Translations under genes and position numbers: made by a program
Part shown: positions 10,671 to 23,395 of the stretch, in pieces
Position numbering within the stretch: the stretch's first letter is position 1
How the letters are laid out: each line of letters begins with the position of its first letter
The notes under the pieces: model-generated
Told to the model about the DNA's origin: nothing
The model's database searches: none
Seen by the model: only the letters and a program-made list of their open reading frames with translations
Assembly: GCA_036937835.1 (NCBI GenBank)
Contig: CM072864.1
Coordinates: 17,714,001-17,778,000 of the forward strand
From: Pampus argenteus
Lineage: Eukaryota > Chordata > Actinopteri > Scombriformes > Stromateidae
Direction: 5' to 3'
Length of the DNA stretch: 64,000 bases

Positions 10671-13600
10671 CTACACCTGGCTCACGATTTCAGCGTCCTC
10701 GGCAACAAACCACTGGACTGGAGTCCCATCTGCAGCTCTCTGGAGAATCACATTACCCAAACCCTGCAAAAACATTCATGAAATCAGTGATCACAGTGCG
10801 AGTACACTGTATATATACTGTATTTTAACATTATTGTGAATGTAACTATCATAAGTACCAACCTGTTTAAATGAAGGCAGGTGAGGTGAAATGGGGCTCT
10901 TGACACTCTGTTCCACACAGCTTGGCTGTAACTTCTGTAGCTGATTCCTGTGATGCCAGGACTTCAGCTCCTCTGACACGATGTCTCTGGGCATCAGCCG
11001 GATGGCGTGGTTCGGGTACTCCTTTAGCGAGGGTGTTCGCACCAGCCTGGTGTAAGGCGGAGGGGGCTTCAACACTGTTCTTGGGGACAATGTCCCCTCC
11101 TGCCACTGTCTTTGTTGAGGGCTGCGTACCACAGGAGGGGAGGACAGGTAGCACTTTCCCATGTCCAGGTCCTGAGGGGAAAGCGGGCCATCCTCTGCTG
11201 TGGCCCTGACGTAGCCAGGACTTGGCTGCGACTGGTTGGTGTTCTTGTGTGAGCTGAGATAAGCTTTCTGCTGCGCTCCAATGTGGAATCCATAAGGTGG
11301 AGGGCAGAGCTTAGGGATGTCAGTGGGTCTGTCCCTGCCAGGCGAGCTCATGTAGGAGGAGGACGAGTGCTCTGAGCTGCTGTCCTCAGAGCTGGAGTGG
11401 TATGGACGCAGGGGAGAGTACTCTGGAGAACGTACCATGAAGTCAGCTGCACAGCGTCGCTGTGGCAGCCTGGCTCGCCCTCGATTCTTCTCTGAGCTGA
11501 GGTGCTTCACATCAGCAGATGGATTACTTTTGGGAAGTCTGAGGAGACATATTATGTACAGTTGTGAAATAATCTCACACACGTTGCTATGCTCTTAGAG
11601 CATTACTCGATTGATGTATCTGGCATGATTTCTCTGAGTGTACCTGAAGGACTGGGAGTACTGCCGGCGTACATGCAGCTCTGGGGTGGAGGGGGCGCTG
11701 GTGGAGTGGTTATGACGGAGCGCCGAGTTCTTGATGAACTGAGAGAGAGGAATCCTGCAGGTGTCTGCAGACACCCGGGTTCCCATTGGACTACTGGACA
11801 CAACAAAAACAAAAAAGGATGACATGAGAAGTGCAACACATAAAAGGTCAGACAGATACAAGTAAATCTAGACTCTCAGGTCCATCTAAACTAAAACACT
11901 AATATAGATTTCATCTGTAAACAGTCAAACTAATGACGTTTCTCTCAAAGGAAGCTGAGAAATGTAAATGGAGATAATATTTTGATCTATAACTGTTGTT
12001 ACTAGTTTAACACATTACTATTTTATCCAATTAGCATCACCTGTTTGAATACTGACACAAGGCTTCTCTCTGTTGGCCATGTTGATAGTGTAATATCACA
12101 CTTTAGACTCGTACCTGGACCTGCTGCTGCAAGCAGATTGATTTTTTGTAGCTTTCTGGTATGGCTGGTCCAGACTAGACTCTTTCCATGGAGAGTTCTG
12201 GATGGGGGAACGCTCATACTCCACACTGAGCTGACTTGCTGACTGTTGGGATGACTGCAGAGTCTTGGCTGACAGCTGAAGGGGGTCCGAGTAGGAAGTG
12301 CCCATCACTGGAGGAGAGAGAGGGCCGGGCAAGTCCATATCTATGGATGGCCAGAGAGAACATTAAACAGTCAGTATGAAGCAGAAATGCAACAAGGTAG
12401 ATGGACATTTATTTTAAGGAAAAATCATTAATGTCATGTTAACCATCAAACTACCCGCAAGAGTAAAGACAAAGCCTGAATGTGCATATTGTGTACATAA
12501 AAACGAGAATAAAATCACAATTATAAACAAAAAACAGAGTGAACGGATTCACTTTTGTATTTTATTGTAAATTAAAAGTTAAAGATAACATTTTGAGACA
12601 TTTATTCAATGTAAATTAGATTTTTGTGCCGTCACACTGTTCCAGACGTTTGTAAGAGATGATGATAAACACTGACAGTCCTGACTCACCATCATCCAGG
12701 GCCACCACATCTGACAGGGAGCTGTCATCAGACGTGCTTAGATCTGCACAGAGAAAACAAACATTTCTTTAAGTGTCCATTAAACCCACTGTGAGTGTTC
12801 ATGAGTGCAGCATGCAGGTTGGCCTGAAGGGGGCAGCAGTGTCACTCACCTTTGTTTTGGCTGGTTGAGATGCTGATACATGGTGAGTTGCACTCACTCT
12901 TGATCCTGTGCTGGATCACGGCCTCCTGCAGATCCTTCACTTTCTTCTCCTCCCTCTTGCACTGCTGCAGCCGGCTCTTCTTCTGTGGTTTACTGAGGTT
13001 CTCCTCTCGGGATAGTTTGCGGGCCGCCTCATAAATCTGCCGCTGAAGAGCCAAGCCGGTCTCCAGCCCTTGCAACTCAGAATCCTACAATAAAGTCAAG
13101 CTCTAACATTTAGTTTACTCACTTTCTTTCACCAAGAATAGTAAACACTGATTGCGGCCTGTACCTCTTTATTCAGATCGATCAGACCTTCGTCCAGCTT
13201 GAAGGAAGCGCCGATTCTCCTCCTGACCCGTGGCAGCTTCTCATCAGGCATCAGAGGATAGTCTGAGGGCAGTTTACCAGTCAGCTCCTGTGAAGACAAA
13301 ATAAGTGTTGATTATATGCTATGATTTGCTATCATAATGTTCCTCAAAATATCTTGCTAGTGTGTATTTGTCATCATTTAAGAGCTACTCACTGCCTCCC
13401 TGATGCAGAGCTTCCTGAGCTCCAGCAGGCAGAGCTCCAGACGCTCCTCCAGAGATTGGTGCTTCAGTTTCAGGGCTCTGGTGTGAGTGGTCAGGTCCTT
13501 CACTGGGGATGTGGGGCTGTCTGGACCTGCAATGCAAATATAAACAGAAGAGCATCAGGCTTTGCTCACCGGCATCAGTATCAGCCATAGAATTAAATAT

Positions 13601-14330
13601 AAAATTGACTATTTCTACATTATATAATGCACTTTTATATCAAGAATAGCTAAAGACTAAAAACAATGCATCATTTTCTTATGGATGAACCCATCCATAC
13701 ATCACTTCTTATATGTGGTACTTAGGTCAGTGGTGCAGTATTAAGGTCTTTTTTGAGCCTACATTGTGAATCAATCTCCCTTTGGGACAATAAAATAAAA
13801 GAAAAAGATCTACATTTGCATCCGTAATTTGTGACCAGTTGGACCATTTTATTCGATCACAATTATGAATGTGACTGAGGAATTTGTTACAAGGTAGTTT
13901 TTTTCCCCCAGATAATTTTCAGATCAGTTAAGAGTGACAGAAAATTAATCAGCAACTACGGTATTATGGTAATCAATTAACCATTGTATGTCTAATTCTC
14001 TTGTTCCAGCTTCTTAAATGTGATTTTTTTCTGATTCATTTATTCCTCTGTGACACTAACCAGAGTATCTTTAGGTTTTCTGACATTTTATAGACCAAAC
14101 AACTAATTGTTTAATCAAGGAAATAATTGACAGATTAATCAATAATGAAAATAATTATTATTTGCAGCTCTAAGTAGCAGTATGCAGCCCTAATCTGTAT
14201 GTAATGTATGTGGAGAGCAGATGCTATATTGTTATTACCGTATGTGTTTTGTTGTAGTTTCCTTACCAGAGTGCAAGATAATCCCACTGTCAGTGTCACT
14301 GATCTCCTCTTTACTCTCGATGGCTGTCAT
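10671..14330 (-). CDS. inava: Innate immunity activator protein INAVA (CUPID-domain protein)
   Basis: Nine coding exons on the minus strand: 14267-14330, 13393-13526, 13165-13287, 12850-13084, 12690-12743, 12115-12340, 11644-11793, 10863-11538 and 10671-10763, giving 584 aa (human is about 660). The N-terminus has ESKEEISDTDSGIILHSGPD and the RRRIGASFKLDE box. The CUPID (DUF3338) coiled region spans roughly residues 30-165. Then come the conserved QNSPWKESSLDQPY, STSAPSTPELHVRRQYSQS, VRTPSLKEYPN and VSEELKSWHHRNQL, and a closing VQWFVAEDAEIVSQV. INAVA binds cytohesins through CUPID, acts at epithelial junctions, and modulates NOD2/TLR signalling. The C-terminal SQV fits a class I PDZ ligand (inference). 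The ATG is preceded by an acceptor at about 14341-14346, so a 5'UTR exon lies upstream. FRMD4 and CCDC120 share CUPID, but the C-terminal motifs favour INAVA. Confidence 0.9.
13890..14175 (-). repeat. AT-rich dispersed repeat in inava intron 1
   Basis: Reverse-orientation relative of the elements at 280-460 and 50300-50545, recognised by TCTGACATTTTATAG, a central CTAATTGTTTAATC and a terminal TTTGCAGCTCTAA. It lies between the first two inava coding exons. Confidence 0.45.
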
Positions 14331-14419
14331 CTTGACTGTCTGCTCTGAAGTTGTTGTTTTTTTAGAAATACCTGTTGAAATAAGATTATTGAAAGTTAGA
14401 TTTAGATTGAGCACTTTTT

Positions 14420-17400
14420 AGGAATCTATACCTCTGTTGTTTTCCTACCACATGGCTTCATTCATGCTTGCCCCTGCTGCTTTACTTAACAAAAGTGAAT
14501 GACTGGCGAGTGTCCTTTCACACACACTTATCCATGCAGCTCCATCTCCCCTCCTCCTCCTTCTCCAACTCTTTCTTCCTCCCATGCTCAATCACAAAAG
14601 AGTCAGACCCCCACAGTTGACTCGGCACATGTGCAGGGGTTAATCTGAATCGTGGTGCCATGGTGACGGGGCACGGCGCGGCTGGCTAGGGGAGCGTGTC
14701 GCCATGAGGCGTGTCAGAGGGCATTTAAAGAACCCAGACCCCGAAAAAGAAAGCAGATGGTAGCGGGAATTACCCCACTCACGCAGTGCACCTGTTCCCT
14801 CCCTGCACCCACCCCCATCAGCTCCCATTCAACCAGTGTCCAGAAAACCCTCTGGGGGCTTTGAAGTGGAAGAATGTCTCAATGCTGGGCTTGTCCACAC
14901 AGCTTTAGATCACAAGGGCCCTGCTGACTCCTGTGCAATGCTGTCCATTTCAGTTAGACACATTCACAAACAGGCGAGCACAATTCATGTTTATGACCTG
15001 CTCTGTCTCGTTGTTTTCCACTGTCCGATTGTCTGACTGACAATAAACAAAAAAACGTGATGCAGAGAGGAACGACAGTCAGAACAGGAAAACAACAACA
15101 AATTGGATGTAACATCTGGAGGTACGTTGAGGCTTTTAAAACCAGTCCAGGAGATCTGCGCCTGGTTTGGTGAAATTGCCTTAAGACGAGAGAGAACTTT
15201 CCAGAAAATACTTTCTTTATTTTCTCCTTTTTTTTTATAGGTTAATTAATTTATTCTGGATCTCACATGTCTGCCACCACCCTTGACTTCTCCTTAAAAA
15301 AAGACCAGTGGATCATAAGAGACAACTTTACAGCCACTAATATGATTAAAGGATGTTGTTCGCTCGCCTTGTTTCAATGCCACACATTCATAAAAGGTTC
15401 ACAAACTGGCAGACTCCTGGAGCAGCCTCTACGTTGATATCACGTAAACAAAACCCATATTTTGTAAGTGTAAGTATACCGTCTGGACATGAAAACAAGC
15501 GCAGGGATGGATTTGTGTTGAGGCTGATGTGTATAATCCTCAGCTCCTGCCTCATCCTCTGTGTTTGGAGATTGATATCAAGGCTTTTCCTGTAGGGACC
15601 AGGAAGACACATACCCGAGCCTCCTCTAACAGGATATTATTGTGTATCCTATAGGCCTGACCCTTTCACCACAGCAACTCATGTGAACTGATGCAGCTTA
15701 GAGCAGCTAGTAGCACAATGAGACATAGGCAGCTCGACTCAGTAAAACAACACTGCAACAAAGGCCCTGTATCCACCAACCGGCCTCAATAATCCGCTGT
15801 GGGCGCAATATCTGCTGACAACTCCGCTTCTGGCCGAGCGATGTTGTCGGGCCAAATATTGAGACAAGGCTGCAGTGAGAAGTAGGGAAAGGAACAGTGC
15901 TGAGTTTTTACTGTGCAAGGACGGGGCTTACAACAATCTAAAACTAAAGACGTCAACAGGAATCCGGCAATCAGAGACAGGCAGGGTAATGTGGGATTTT
16001 ACCCACTTACACCCCATAACTCTCCGAAGACTTTCCCAACGTCTGTGGTCGGAGGTCTCAGCTGAGTGAGTGGGTGGGTCGTGGTTAGGTTCGAGTAAAA
16101 CAGCAGATTTCACTAGAAGTTGCAGCTTATTGCTAAGACATTGATGCCAGTCATTATAGCTTGCAGGATTGTTGAAATTATAAAGTTATGGAGAGCCAGG
16201 AAACAATACATTTCTTTGATGGAGCGTAGCAGGAATAGCAGTCGATTTCCTCAAGGGAAAGCTGCTGATAGGACAGTCTCCAGATTTTTCAGATTTGATT
16301 GATGTTGTCATAACATCTTAATTGCTGTGTGTGTGTGATCACCACTAATGACGACCATCTAGTAAACGTGTCAGCGATGAGAGCTGACTGTCCCACCCAT
16401 CCTCAACCGCTCACTAGACCGTGACAATGTAACATCTACGGAAGTGGGTGTTTATGGCAAGAAATAACGATGTGGATTCACTGTCTCCCAGACTTCCCCC
16501 ACCACCCTTTCCCATGAGCCTTTGGAGCTGTGATCTCCTGGAATACCGCCACGCCGTGTTCATTACCACTGTGGTCGGCCCTGGAATTACCAACGGGGAC
16601 CAGCCTCACCGAGGAAACAGCGAGGGATGCCTGAAACCAGACCCGAGGCCTGTTCAAAAACCCTGTAATTAAGATTCTCCACTGAGTGCTGATACTATGG
16701 AAGAATCCAAATTACTTTACAGTATGCCTTATTTCAGAGTCTGATGAAAAGCCAAAATCCATTCAGCAAAATGGATCCGTTCTGTATACAACATGGGCTG
16801 CTGGAAAAAAAAAGGCATCAATGTGGGGGAACAGCCGGAGAAAAAAAATGAAGTGTTGTGTAACAAAGCACGTCACTGGAGTCAGATCTCAGCCTTATAA
16901 AGCAGTGCTGAGTGTGGAAACTCCACAGACTGCAGCAAAATGCAGACAAGTCCAAAAGCCATGGTTAGGAGGATGCTGTACCAAAGTCTCAAACACTGAC
17001 AGCTTATTTCCTCTGTTGGTAATGCAGAGGTCTTGTTTTCCAGCAGAGACAATGCATGGGTAATAAGCACCATACAAGCCTGCTCTCAGTCACTGGAGGC
17101 CATATGTTGACCAGACACACCAGCTCTGTCACAGCCCAGCAACAGCGTCAATACAGAGGGCAAGAAAAGATGCTCCATTGTTCCCCGGAGGCTGAAGGGC
17201 CGGCCGTGGATTGTGACACCTTGGCCCTCTGAGTCATCATTTCTGATGCATCTAAATGGACACTGATGGTCATCTCAGGGCATTGGCAGGATGTGGTTAC
17301 AGCTTTTCACCCCACAAGTGCCCAACGTTGACAAAGGAATCGGAGTATAACAACACAGAGGTGTTGCCTTTAGCACCACTATAGCACTGCATGTCTGTCA

Positions 17401-18230
17401 ACACGTGGACTGTGTTTATTCTGCCGCTGCAGCACAAACAACTGTAACTGACCTGGCCTGTTGCCACACATAAGTCCGACAGCATTGTTTATCTGTGAAA
17501 GCAACCTATTCATATTCACGGTACAACAACAAGTGATTAAATTGCAGAGACTCAACATAGTCATCCACCACAGCTGTTAAGTATTCATTACTCACAATTG
17601 CTTGGTCTGATAGTTGTAATACTCTGGGATTTTACCTCTTCTTATACGCGTACCATTGTTTTGTACAAGTATTCTTGTAAAAAGACGTGTTGGAAGACAC
17701 TAAAAAATATATATATATTCCATTACAAGTAGAAGTTTTAAAGAAAAATTTAAATTCAAGTATCAAAAGTAAGATTACTCATTGTGCAGACTATATATGA
17801 TGTCATTATAATGAATTATCAACACTGATGCATTTAAATGTATATTTAAGCAATTTTATTTAGTCGAGCCCATTTTGACCACATTACAAACTGCTGGGTG
17901 CCACTATATTAGCTGATCATATGTTTTGTATATGTAAAGTCCTTATTTCCAAAGGGACTATAAACTAACTGTCCAATAAATGTACCAGGAAAAGTAAAAC
18001 AAATTCTCTCTGAAATGTCGTGGAGTAAAAGAAGAAATATATAGTAAAGTCATAGTTATTATACAGAATATGTGTAAATATACTTATTTTCACGATGTAT
18101 AAAAGTTTACCGACTTATAACAGCATCCACCGCTTCACACACTTTTATCTGGCTGTACGAATGTTGTTGCTCCTTACCTGTCCGATGTTTTCTCTATGTA
18201 TCATGTTGTTAAGCCAATAAAAAAGTATGA
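14420..18230. other. Long first intron of inava
   Basis: About 3.8 kb between the proposed 5'UTR exon and the first coding exon. Apart from short AT-rich runs at 17700-17760, I see little repeat. Open frames here are short, lack splice context and show no recognisable protein. Much of 14450-17300 is more complex and less AT-rich than its surroundings, which would suit enhancers, but nothing in the sequence alone proves that. Confidence 0.4.
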
Positions 18231-18238
18231 GTACTCAC

Positions 18239-18310
18239 CTTATAGTCTTGTCTTCTCCTCTACAGCATCATTTCTGCCGCTGCAGCAGCAGTTCAGACTT
18301 TCTGTGGTCA
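18239..18310 (-). other. Candidate 5' untranslated exon of inava
   Basis: On the minus strand the sequence ends ACTATAAG followed by a strong GTGAGTAC donor (donor at 18237-18238). No open frame leads into it: the only ATG is stopped after two codons. It is therefore proposed as a non-coding first exon spliced to the acceptor just upstream of the inava ATG. The upstream end is a guess, and no competing gene lies between. Confidence 0.4.
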
Positions 18311-19009
18311 GATAGCCAGAGAGCATCTGTTCTAGTCACCCCCACATCTCTTTGAAGGGAGGGGGGGTGTTGATTTTTGCTAAAGTAATTAATTACTTAG
18401 TCATTTCTTAAATTTGCTTCATAACCTGGGTTTATTTTTAAAATATTATTTCCAATATGTTGTATTTAACTAATGTACGTTTTAAACAGGGAAAGTAAAT
18501 TTTTTGGTGGCAGCCACCCCCGGACTGTTTTTTAAATGGTTTGGTCCGACGCTGCTGACTTCCAGACACGCTCTGCGTACTGACACAACACGCGACCCAC
18601 CGAGGTGGCTGCATATTAGAAACGAGGCACAAAAGAAGAATAGCAGGCGCGACTAGAGACAAACAAATAGACCCAGGACAGCTGGCAAGGAAAGTGGCGG
18701 TGAACAAAATTACACTTCGCTCTTCTCTCCGCCATGATGATGATGAAAAACACAAATGTGTGGGTCAATATGAGCCATCATCATTCATCCATTCTCAGAA
18801 ATCCACAAATACATGAAAAACATTTTATACCGTAGAGACAAATGTACGTTTCATGGCTGATTATTGCTCTAAGCACACATAATAATGGGGCTCATTCATA
18901 TTACTGTAAACTACATATTTTACCTACTCGTGTGAATAGAATATTTTGTGTACTTTGGGTGTATGTGACTTTTGCTTACTTTATTCTTTATTGTATTATG
19001 TGCAGTAAT

Positions 19010-19400
19010 GAAAAGGTAGACACTGCACTTAAGTACTTAATCAAGTATTTCCATTTTATGCTACTTTATACTTCTACTCAGCCACATTTCACATCAAATA
19101 TGGTAATTCTTACTACATCTATATTACAATTATTGTTACTATAGTTTATTTGCAGGTTAACATTTGAAAGATCTATTATTAGCATCTAAAATTCTTATGT
19201 TGATGAATTACTAGTAATCCAATAATGTAACACATAATACAACATTCTGACAAACAAAATCAGTACTTTTAATATTGATACAGTATATTTTACTAATACT
19301 TGTGCCCAGAAATGTAAATGCAGGACTATTACTAAGCATAGCATATTTAACAATGAGATGTTGATCATTTTACATAAGCAAAAGATCTGAATACTTTGGG
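19010..19400 (+). repeat. hAT-like non-autonomous repeat fragment
   Basis: Contains CAAGTATTTCCATTTTATG, TACTTTATACTTCTACTC and GATCTGAATACTTTGGG, all shared with the element at 60470-60980 in the same order. It lies in the gap between inava and the FAM107-like gene, where nothing else was recognised from 18310 to 20205. Confidence 0.55.
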
Positions 19401-20205
19401 TTCGTTATAAAAAAAAAAAAACCCAATTTAAACCTAAAATCTGAAATAGCAAACAGGCTTCTTTTATTTACTTTCAGACCATCCCAAATGTTTCCAGTGT
19501 CTTTTAACCAGGCCCTGGGGTATTCCTATAGCCTATATATCCTGAAAAGCCTCCTCCAGATGGCCTGCTCTCTCCTCTCGACCCGTGATGGAATGAAAAG
19601 ATCAGCTAATTAAACAAAGTCCCATATCCATGTGAAAGAACCAAGAGTCCTCAGGGAGGAGATCTGCATGCAAATCAATCCCCAGCACTTTAAATTGTGT
19701 CCAACAACAGTTCATCTCTGCAAACCATAAGCAAACCATTTATTTCCACGAAACACGGACACGCTAGATGACAGAAATAAATAAACACTGAGGGGGATGT
19801 ACAATGTTTTGTCCTGATTTCTGTTGTTACAAAGCAGTTCTCTGTTAGCAATTGCTTGACTAATGTGGCCCTAAACAATAAAAATAGTCTCAAGATTCTA
19901 TAATGTAGGAAGAAGTATAAGAAGTTCATTTGAAAAATAAATAGTTTATTGACCATAAAAAACATAAAAAATATCAAGTCTTCCAACAATACTACCTCTC
20001 CCTGAACCAATAGTACTCCACTAGTTATGAATAAAGATGAGCAATCCCACTCCCTCATCAGAAACAAAACTGTGAAACAAAGTTTTAGGAAGACATTTCT
20101 AAATATGGATTGTGTGATTTTCTGATGTGCATGATTCCTTATACAGCAGATTAATTCAGGGCCACTATGGTGAGATGCTGCAGGGGCTGAAGGGAGCCAC
20201 GTGCC

Positions 20206-23200
20206 TCACTGCTCAGACATCTGTGTGCGTCTCAGGTTGTCCTTAACGCGAACAAACTCTGGGATCTTCTGCTGGTTCTCCCTCTGCCTGATCTCCTCCT
20301 GCTCATACTGGACAAACACAGGACGAGTCAGCGACAACACACCAAGAAATAATATAAAACTGATACCTATTGAAATTCACATCAAAGTTTTAAATGGTTT
20401 ACGATATATGGCGTGAATGCGGTTTCAAATAGCTTATTTAAGAGTATTTGGTAGAAAACCTGATCATATTTAAAGTTTATTAGTATTCACACAAAAGCTA
20501 TTGAGACCTGAGAAGTACACAGATCCTTCCATTAAGTAAAGGTAGCAGCACAATAATGTAAAAAAAATACTCCTACGATAATACTAAATCCTAATCAAGA
20601 AAACATACTAACAAGTTGTACTAAAGTATAAAAAGTAATACTCATTCTGCAGAAAATGGTTTCTGTGACTCATATATTATTATGTATTAAGCAGCATGTT
20701 AGTGTTGTAGCTTGTTGAGGTGGAGCTTGTTTTAACTACTTACTGGGGTGTTGTGAGATGATTAATAGTAGAAGAGAAGAAAAAAAAACTCGTTTCTGTT
20801 GCACAGATTTGTAAATGGTGGAAAGTTGGACATTGTTTTTGGCCTTTAAATGAAACCATCTGAGACATTTGTAAGGGAATTCTCTCTGTTGTGGAACTGC
20901 AGACAACTCAAAGAAAAATCTGAAACATAAGAGGCCTCGGACAGTTTTTTTAATGTGGGGTCTCAAGCAAAAAAAGGCAGGGAGCCACTGGATTAATCCT
21001 TAACAATGCATTGTGTTTTCAGCACTTGAGTAAATATACTTTCCACACTGAGTATTGGCCCTTAAAGCTGTGTAGTCACACCAACAACAGCCCCTGTATG
21101 TTTGGGCTAAATCTATTTATATCCTCTAACTATGTCATGTGATGTTTATCAGCTGTGTTTTATGCACATCTGACCTCTTGCAGCTTCTGCTGTCTCTTGC
21201 GGAGCTCCGTCTCCAAATCCGAGGGCCGCCGCTTTGCCATCTCCTCCTCCTTGTGCAGCTCCAGTCTGCGCTGCTCCAACACTCGTTTCAGCTCTGGCTT
21301 CTCCTCCAGCAGCAGGCCCCTACACCGTCAGTCACAGTTAGTTAAGAACATTACATTAAGAACAGACAGTAAAGCTGTTTTTTTTCAGTGTTTTGCCTCC
21401 TGTACCGTTTATGGCTGAGCAGCAGCTCCCGATGCAGTGTCTGGTGGGTGGGCGTCTCCATTGAGGAGCCATTCAGTTTTCTGGGCAGAATGTCCTCACT
21501 ACTGAAGTCTGCTGTGGACTGACGACACAGTGGCGGATGGCCAACAGAAGTCTCTGAGGAACACAAAGCAGCTCATATAAGCTCATATATATCCCTGTCT
21601 ATTGAATTTCTTATTTTTTGACCTCAGAGGTTTTTTTTTGTTTATTGTTGTTGTATGATTTCAGTCACAAAGTAATAGGTAAATGTATTAAAGGCAGAAA
21701 AATACAATGATAATTTGAATAATAAACCTAAAAATAAACTCAAAAATCACAACCTAACCTAAAAATCTGTGATTACTGAATTGTAATGGAGCCAGTATGT
21801 TCCTATCAACTAAGTACTTATAAAGATGATGATATCAATCAAATTCTAATCTGTCAAACAAGCATTTGATTAATAGACCAATCAGTCATTCAAATGGATG
21901 GATAGCTTCATCTATTTGATAGGTAAAATTATTGGTAACGTTTGACTGATAACTCCATCAATCAAATCTTCTAATCTACAATATCAATCAAATATTTCTG
22001 TACTTTTTTTTTTTCTCATTTTTTTGCAGCATTTGTGCACCTAGATACCTTTTCTGTGATGTCCGTATCCTGGTTTCTGTGAATATTTATAGTTAAAATG
22101 TGAAAGAGGAAAAAAAAGGGGAGAAACACTGTTAGAAGTTAGTTAGAAGAATAGTCAAATATGTCACATTCACTGGCTGAACCTCTTTATTTTGATCTTC
22201 ACCTGACTGGACAGATGGTTTAATTAGATAAGAACTAAAAGGGACAGTGCCCGCTGTGCTTCTGGTTAAGCAGGTGAGCTGTGTTTACTTGAATCATAAA
22301 GGTGACCTAACAGCTCTGTCAAAACACAGAAGTGCAAATTTAACCAGACAGTGATTGTCTTTAGCGAAACATGATCAGGTTGCATGACATCCTTCTGAAG
22401 CCCAGCCAGCCAGATATCTCTGCCACACCCATCGAAACCAGACACCCAGTAGAGAGGATCATACTAAACGGCAAGCAGATGGTAGACTGATGTTATCACT
22501 CATCCAAAACAAAGTCAAAGATACCAGCTGATAACATCACATTTCTGTTGTAAACCTCCCAACAGACGACCATTATGATTCTCTCATTATGAACTCTGTA
22601 TTTTGGATTGTTCCCTTTACTGTTCCTACATACATAAGCCTCCTTGTGCCCCCGTAGAGAAGCTGAGCTGAGAGATAACCTGATGAGTGCCTGACCTATT
22701 GGTAGCCATCGTTTCAGTCCCGCAGGGCTTGGATGGATTCCAGAAAAATCACCCAGCAACTTACGCTTCCTTCTAACACAGAGACACAGTACCGTCTTGT
22801 CTGGTGGCAGCCATAGGATATATATATATATATATATTCTCTTTGGCCTCATAGTCCATGAATCAATATGCTGTTGCTGTCACATAAATACATTACTTCC
22901 AAAATACTGTCCAAGAAATCTTGGTTTAGAAAGACTTTTACAAACCCAAGTGACCCAAGATTTGGAATTATGTCGAAACATAAAAATCACTACAATGGGA
23001 ACAGCAATGTTTTTACATGACAATAGTGATATGTCACATGTTTACAGGTGGCTCTATCAATTTTCTGAAGTGTCCTGAAATATTTGAGAATCCAGGGAGA
23101 ATTCAAGGTCTCATTCACTGAACTAAAGCAGTTTCATGCTAATGTGCTTCTGAGTCGGTCATCTATATTTTTTGTCCATGCTCTACATAATGTGAAGAGG

Positions 23201-23395
23201 GATATAAAGTCTATCGGCCATATAGAAATCAAAACAAACCAGGACTGTAAAGCTAAAGTTGACTTGACCGAAGTCAACTAAACCTGTGACAGATGGCCAC
23301 CAGACCAGGCGCCGGCCTTTCAGTCACCAGACAGGAGTAAAGCTGTAAGTAAACAACTTGCAAGAACTCACTTTTTTTGCATTTGACCCCTCCAT
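20206..23395 (-). CDS. FAM107-family protein (DUF1151)
   Basis: Three certain coding exons on the minus strand: 21406 to about 21551, 21175-21319 and 20206-20307 (stop TGA at 20206-20208). The protein has the FAM107 core: HQTLHRELLLSHKRGLLLE, EKPELKRVLEQRRLELHK, DLETELRKRQQKLQE, and a C-terminal IPEFVRVKDNLRRTQMSEQ. Human FAM107A and FAM107B are small (about 130-144 aa) coiled-coil proteins that associate with F-actin and respond to stress or glucocorticoid. The N-terminus is less certain. The exon at 23372-23395 (ATG in a good GCCATGG context, encoding MEGSNAKK, followed by GTGAGT) joins in frame if the acceptor used is the second AG of CAGAG at about 21554. That would give about 138 aa, a normal family length. 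An internal Met in the first certain exon is the alternative start. A or B type was not decided. Confidence 0.75.
20500..20730. repeat. Dispersed repeat in a FAM107-like intron
   Basis: Contains CAGATCC and TTAAGTAAAGGTA near its start, then GTAATACTCATTCTGCAG, TTATTATGTATTAAGCAGCA and TTGAGGTGGAGCT. These phrases are typical of an abundant hAT-like element in percomorph genomes, by recollection. It is related in style to the copies at 19010 and 60470, but I could not align it fully. Confidence 0.45.
22505..22838 (+). repeat. Dispersed element, copy 1 of 3, ending in (TA)n
   Basis: Starts at ACAAAGTCAAAGATACC and runs through TAAGCCTCCTTGTG, GAGAAGCTGAGCTGAGAG, CTATTGGTAGCCATCG and GGTGGCAGCCATAGG into a TA run. 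It is the fullest of three copies in the window; the others are at 30738-30912 (reverse) and 36382-36607 (forward, truncated). It lies in the intron or upstream flank of the FAM107-like gene. No coding capacity was recognised; probably a SINE or non-autonomous element. Confidence 0.75.

Noticed and set aside
18438..18755. 105-codon minus-strand open frame near the inava 5' end
   Set aside because: No recognisable protein, no splice context, and lies beside low-complexity sequence.
19690..20067. 125-codon minus-strand open frame 3' of the FAM107-like gene
   Set aside because: Hydrophobic, AT-driven composition; more likely 3'UTR or flank of that gene than a protein.
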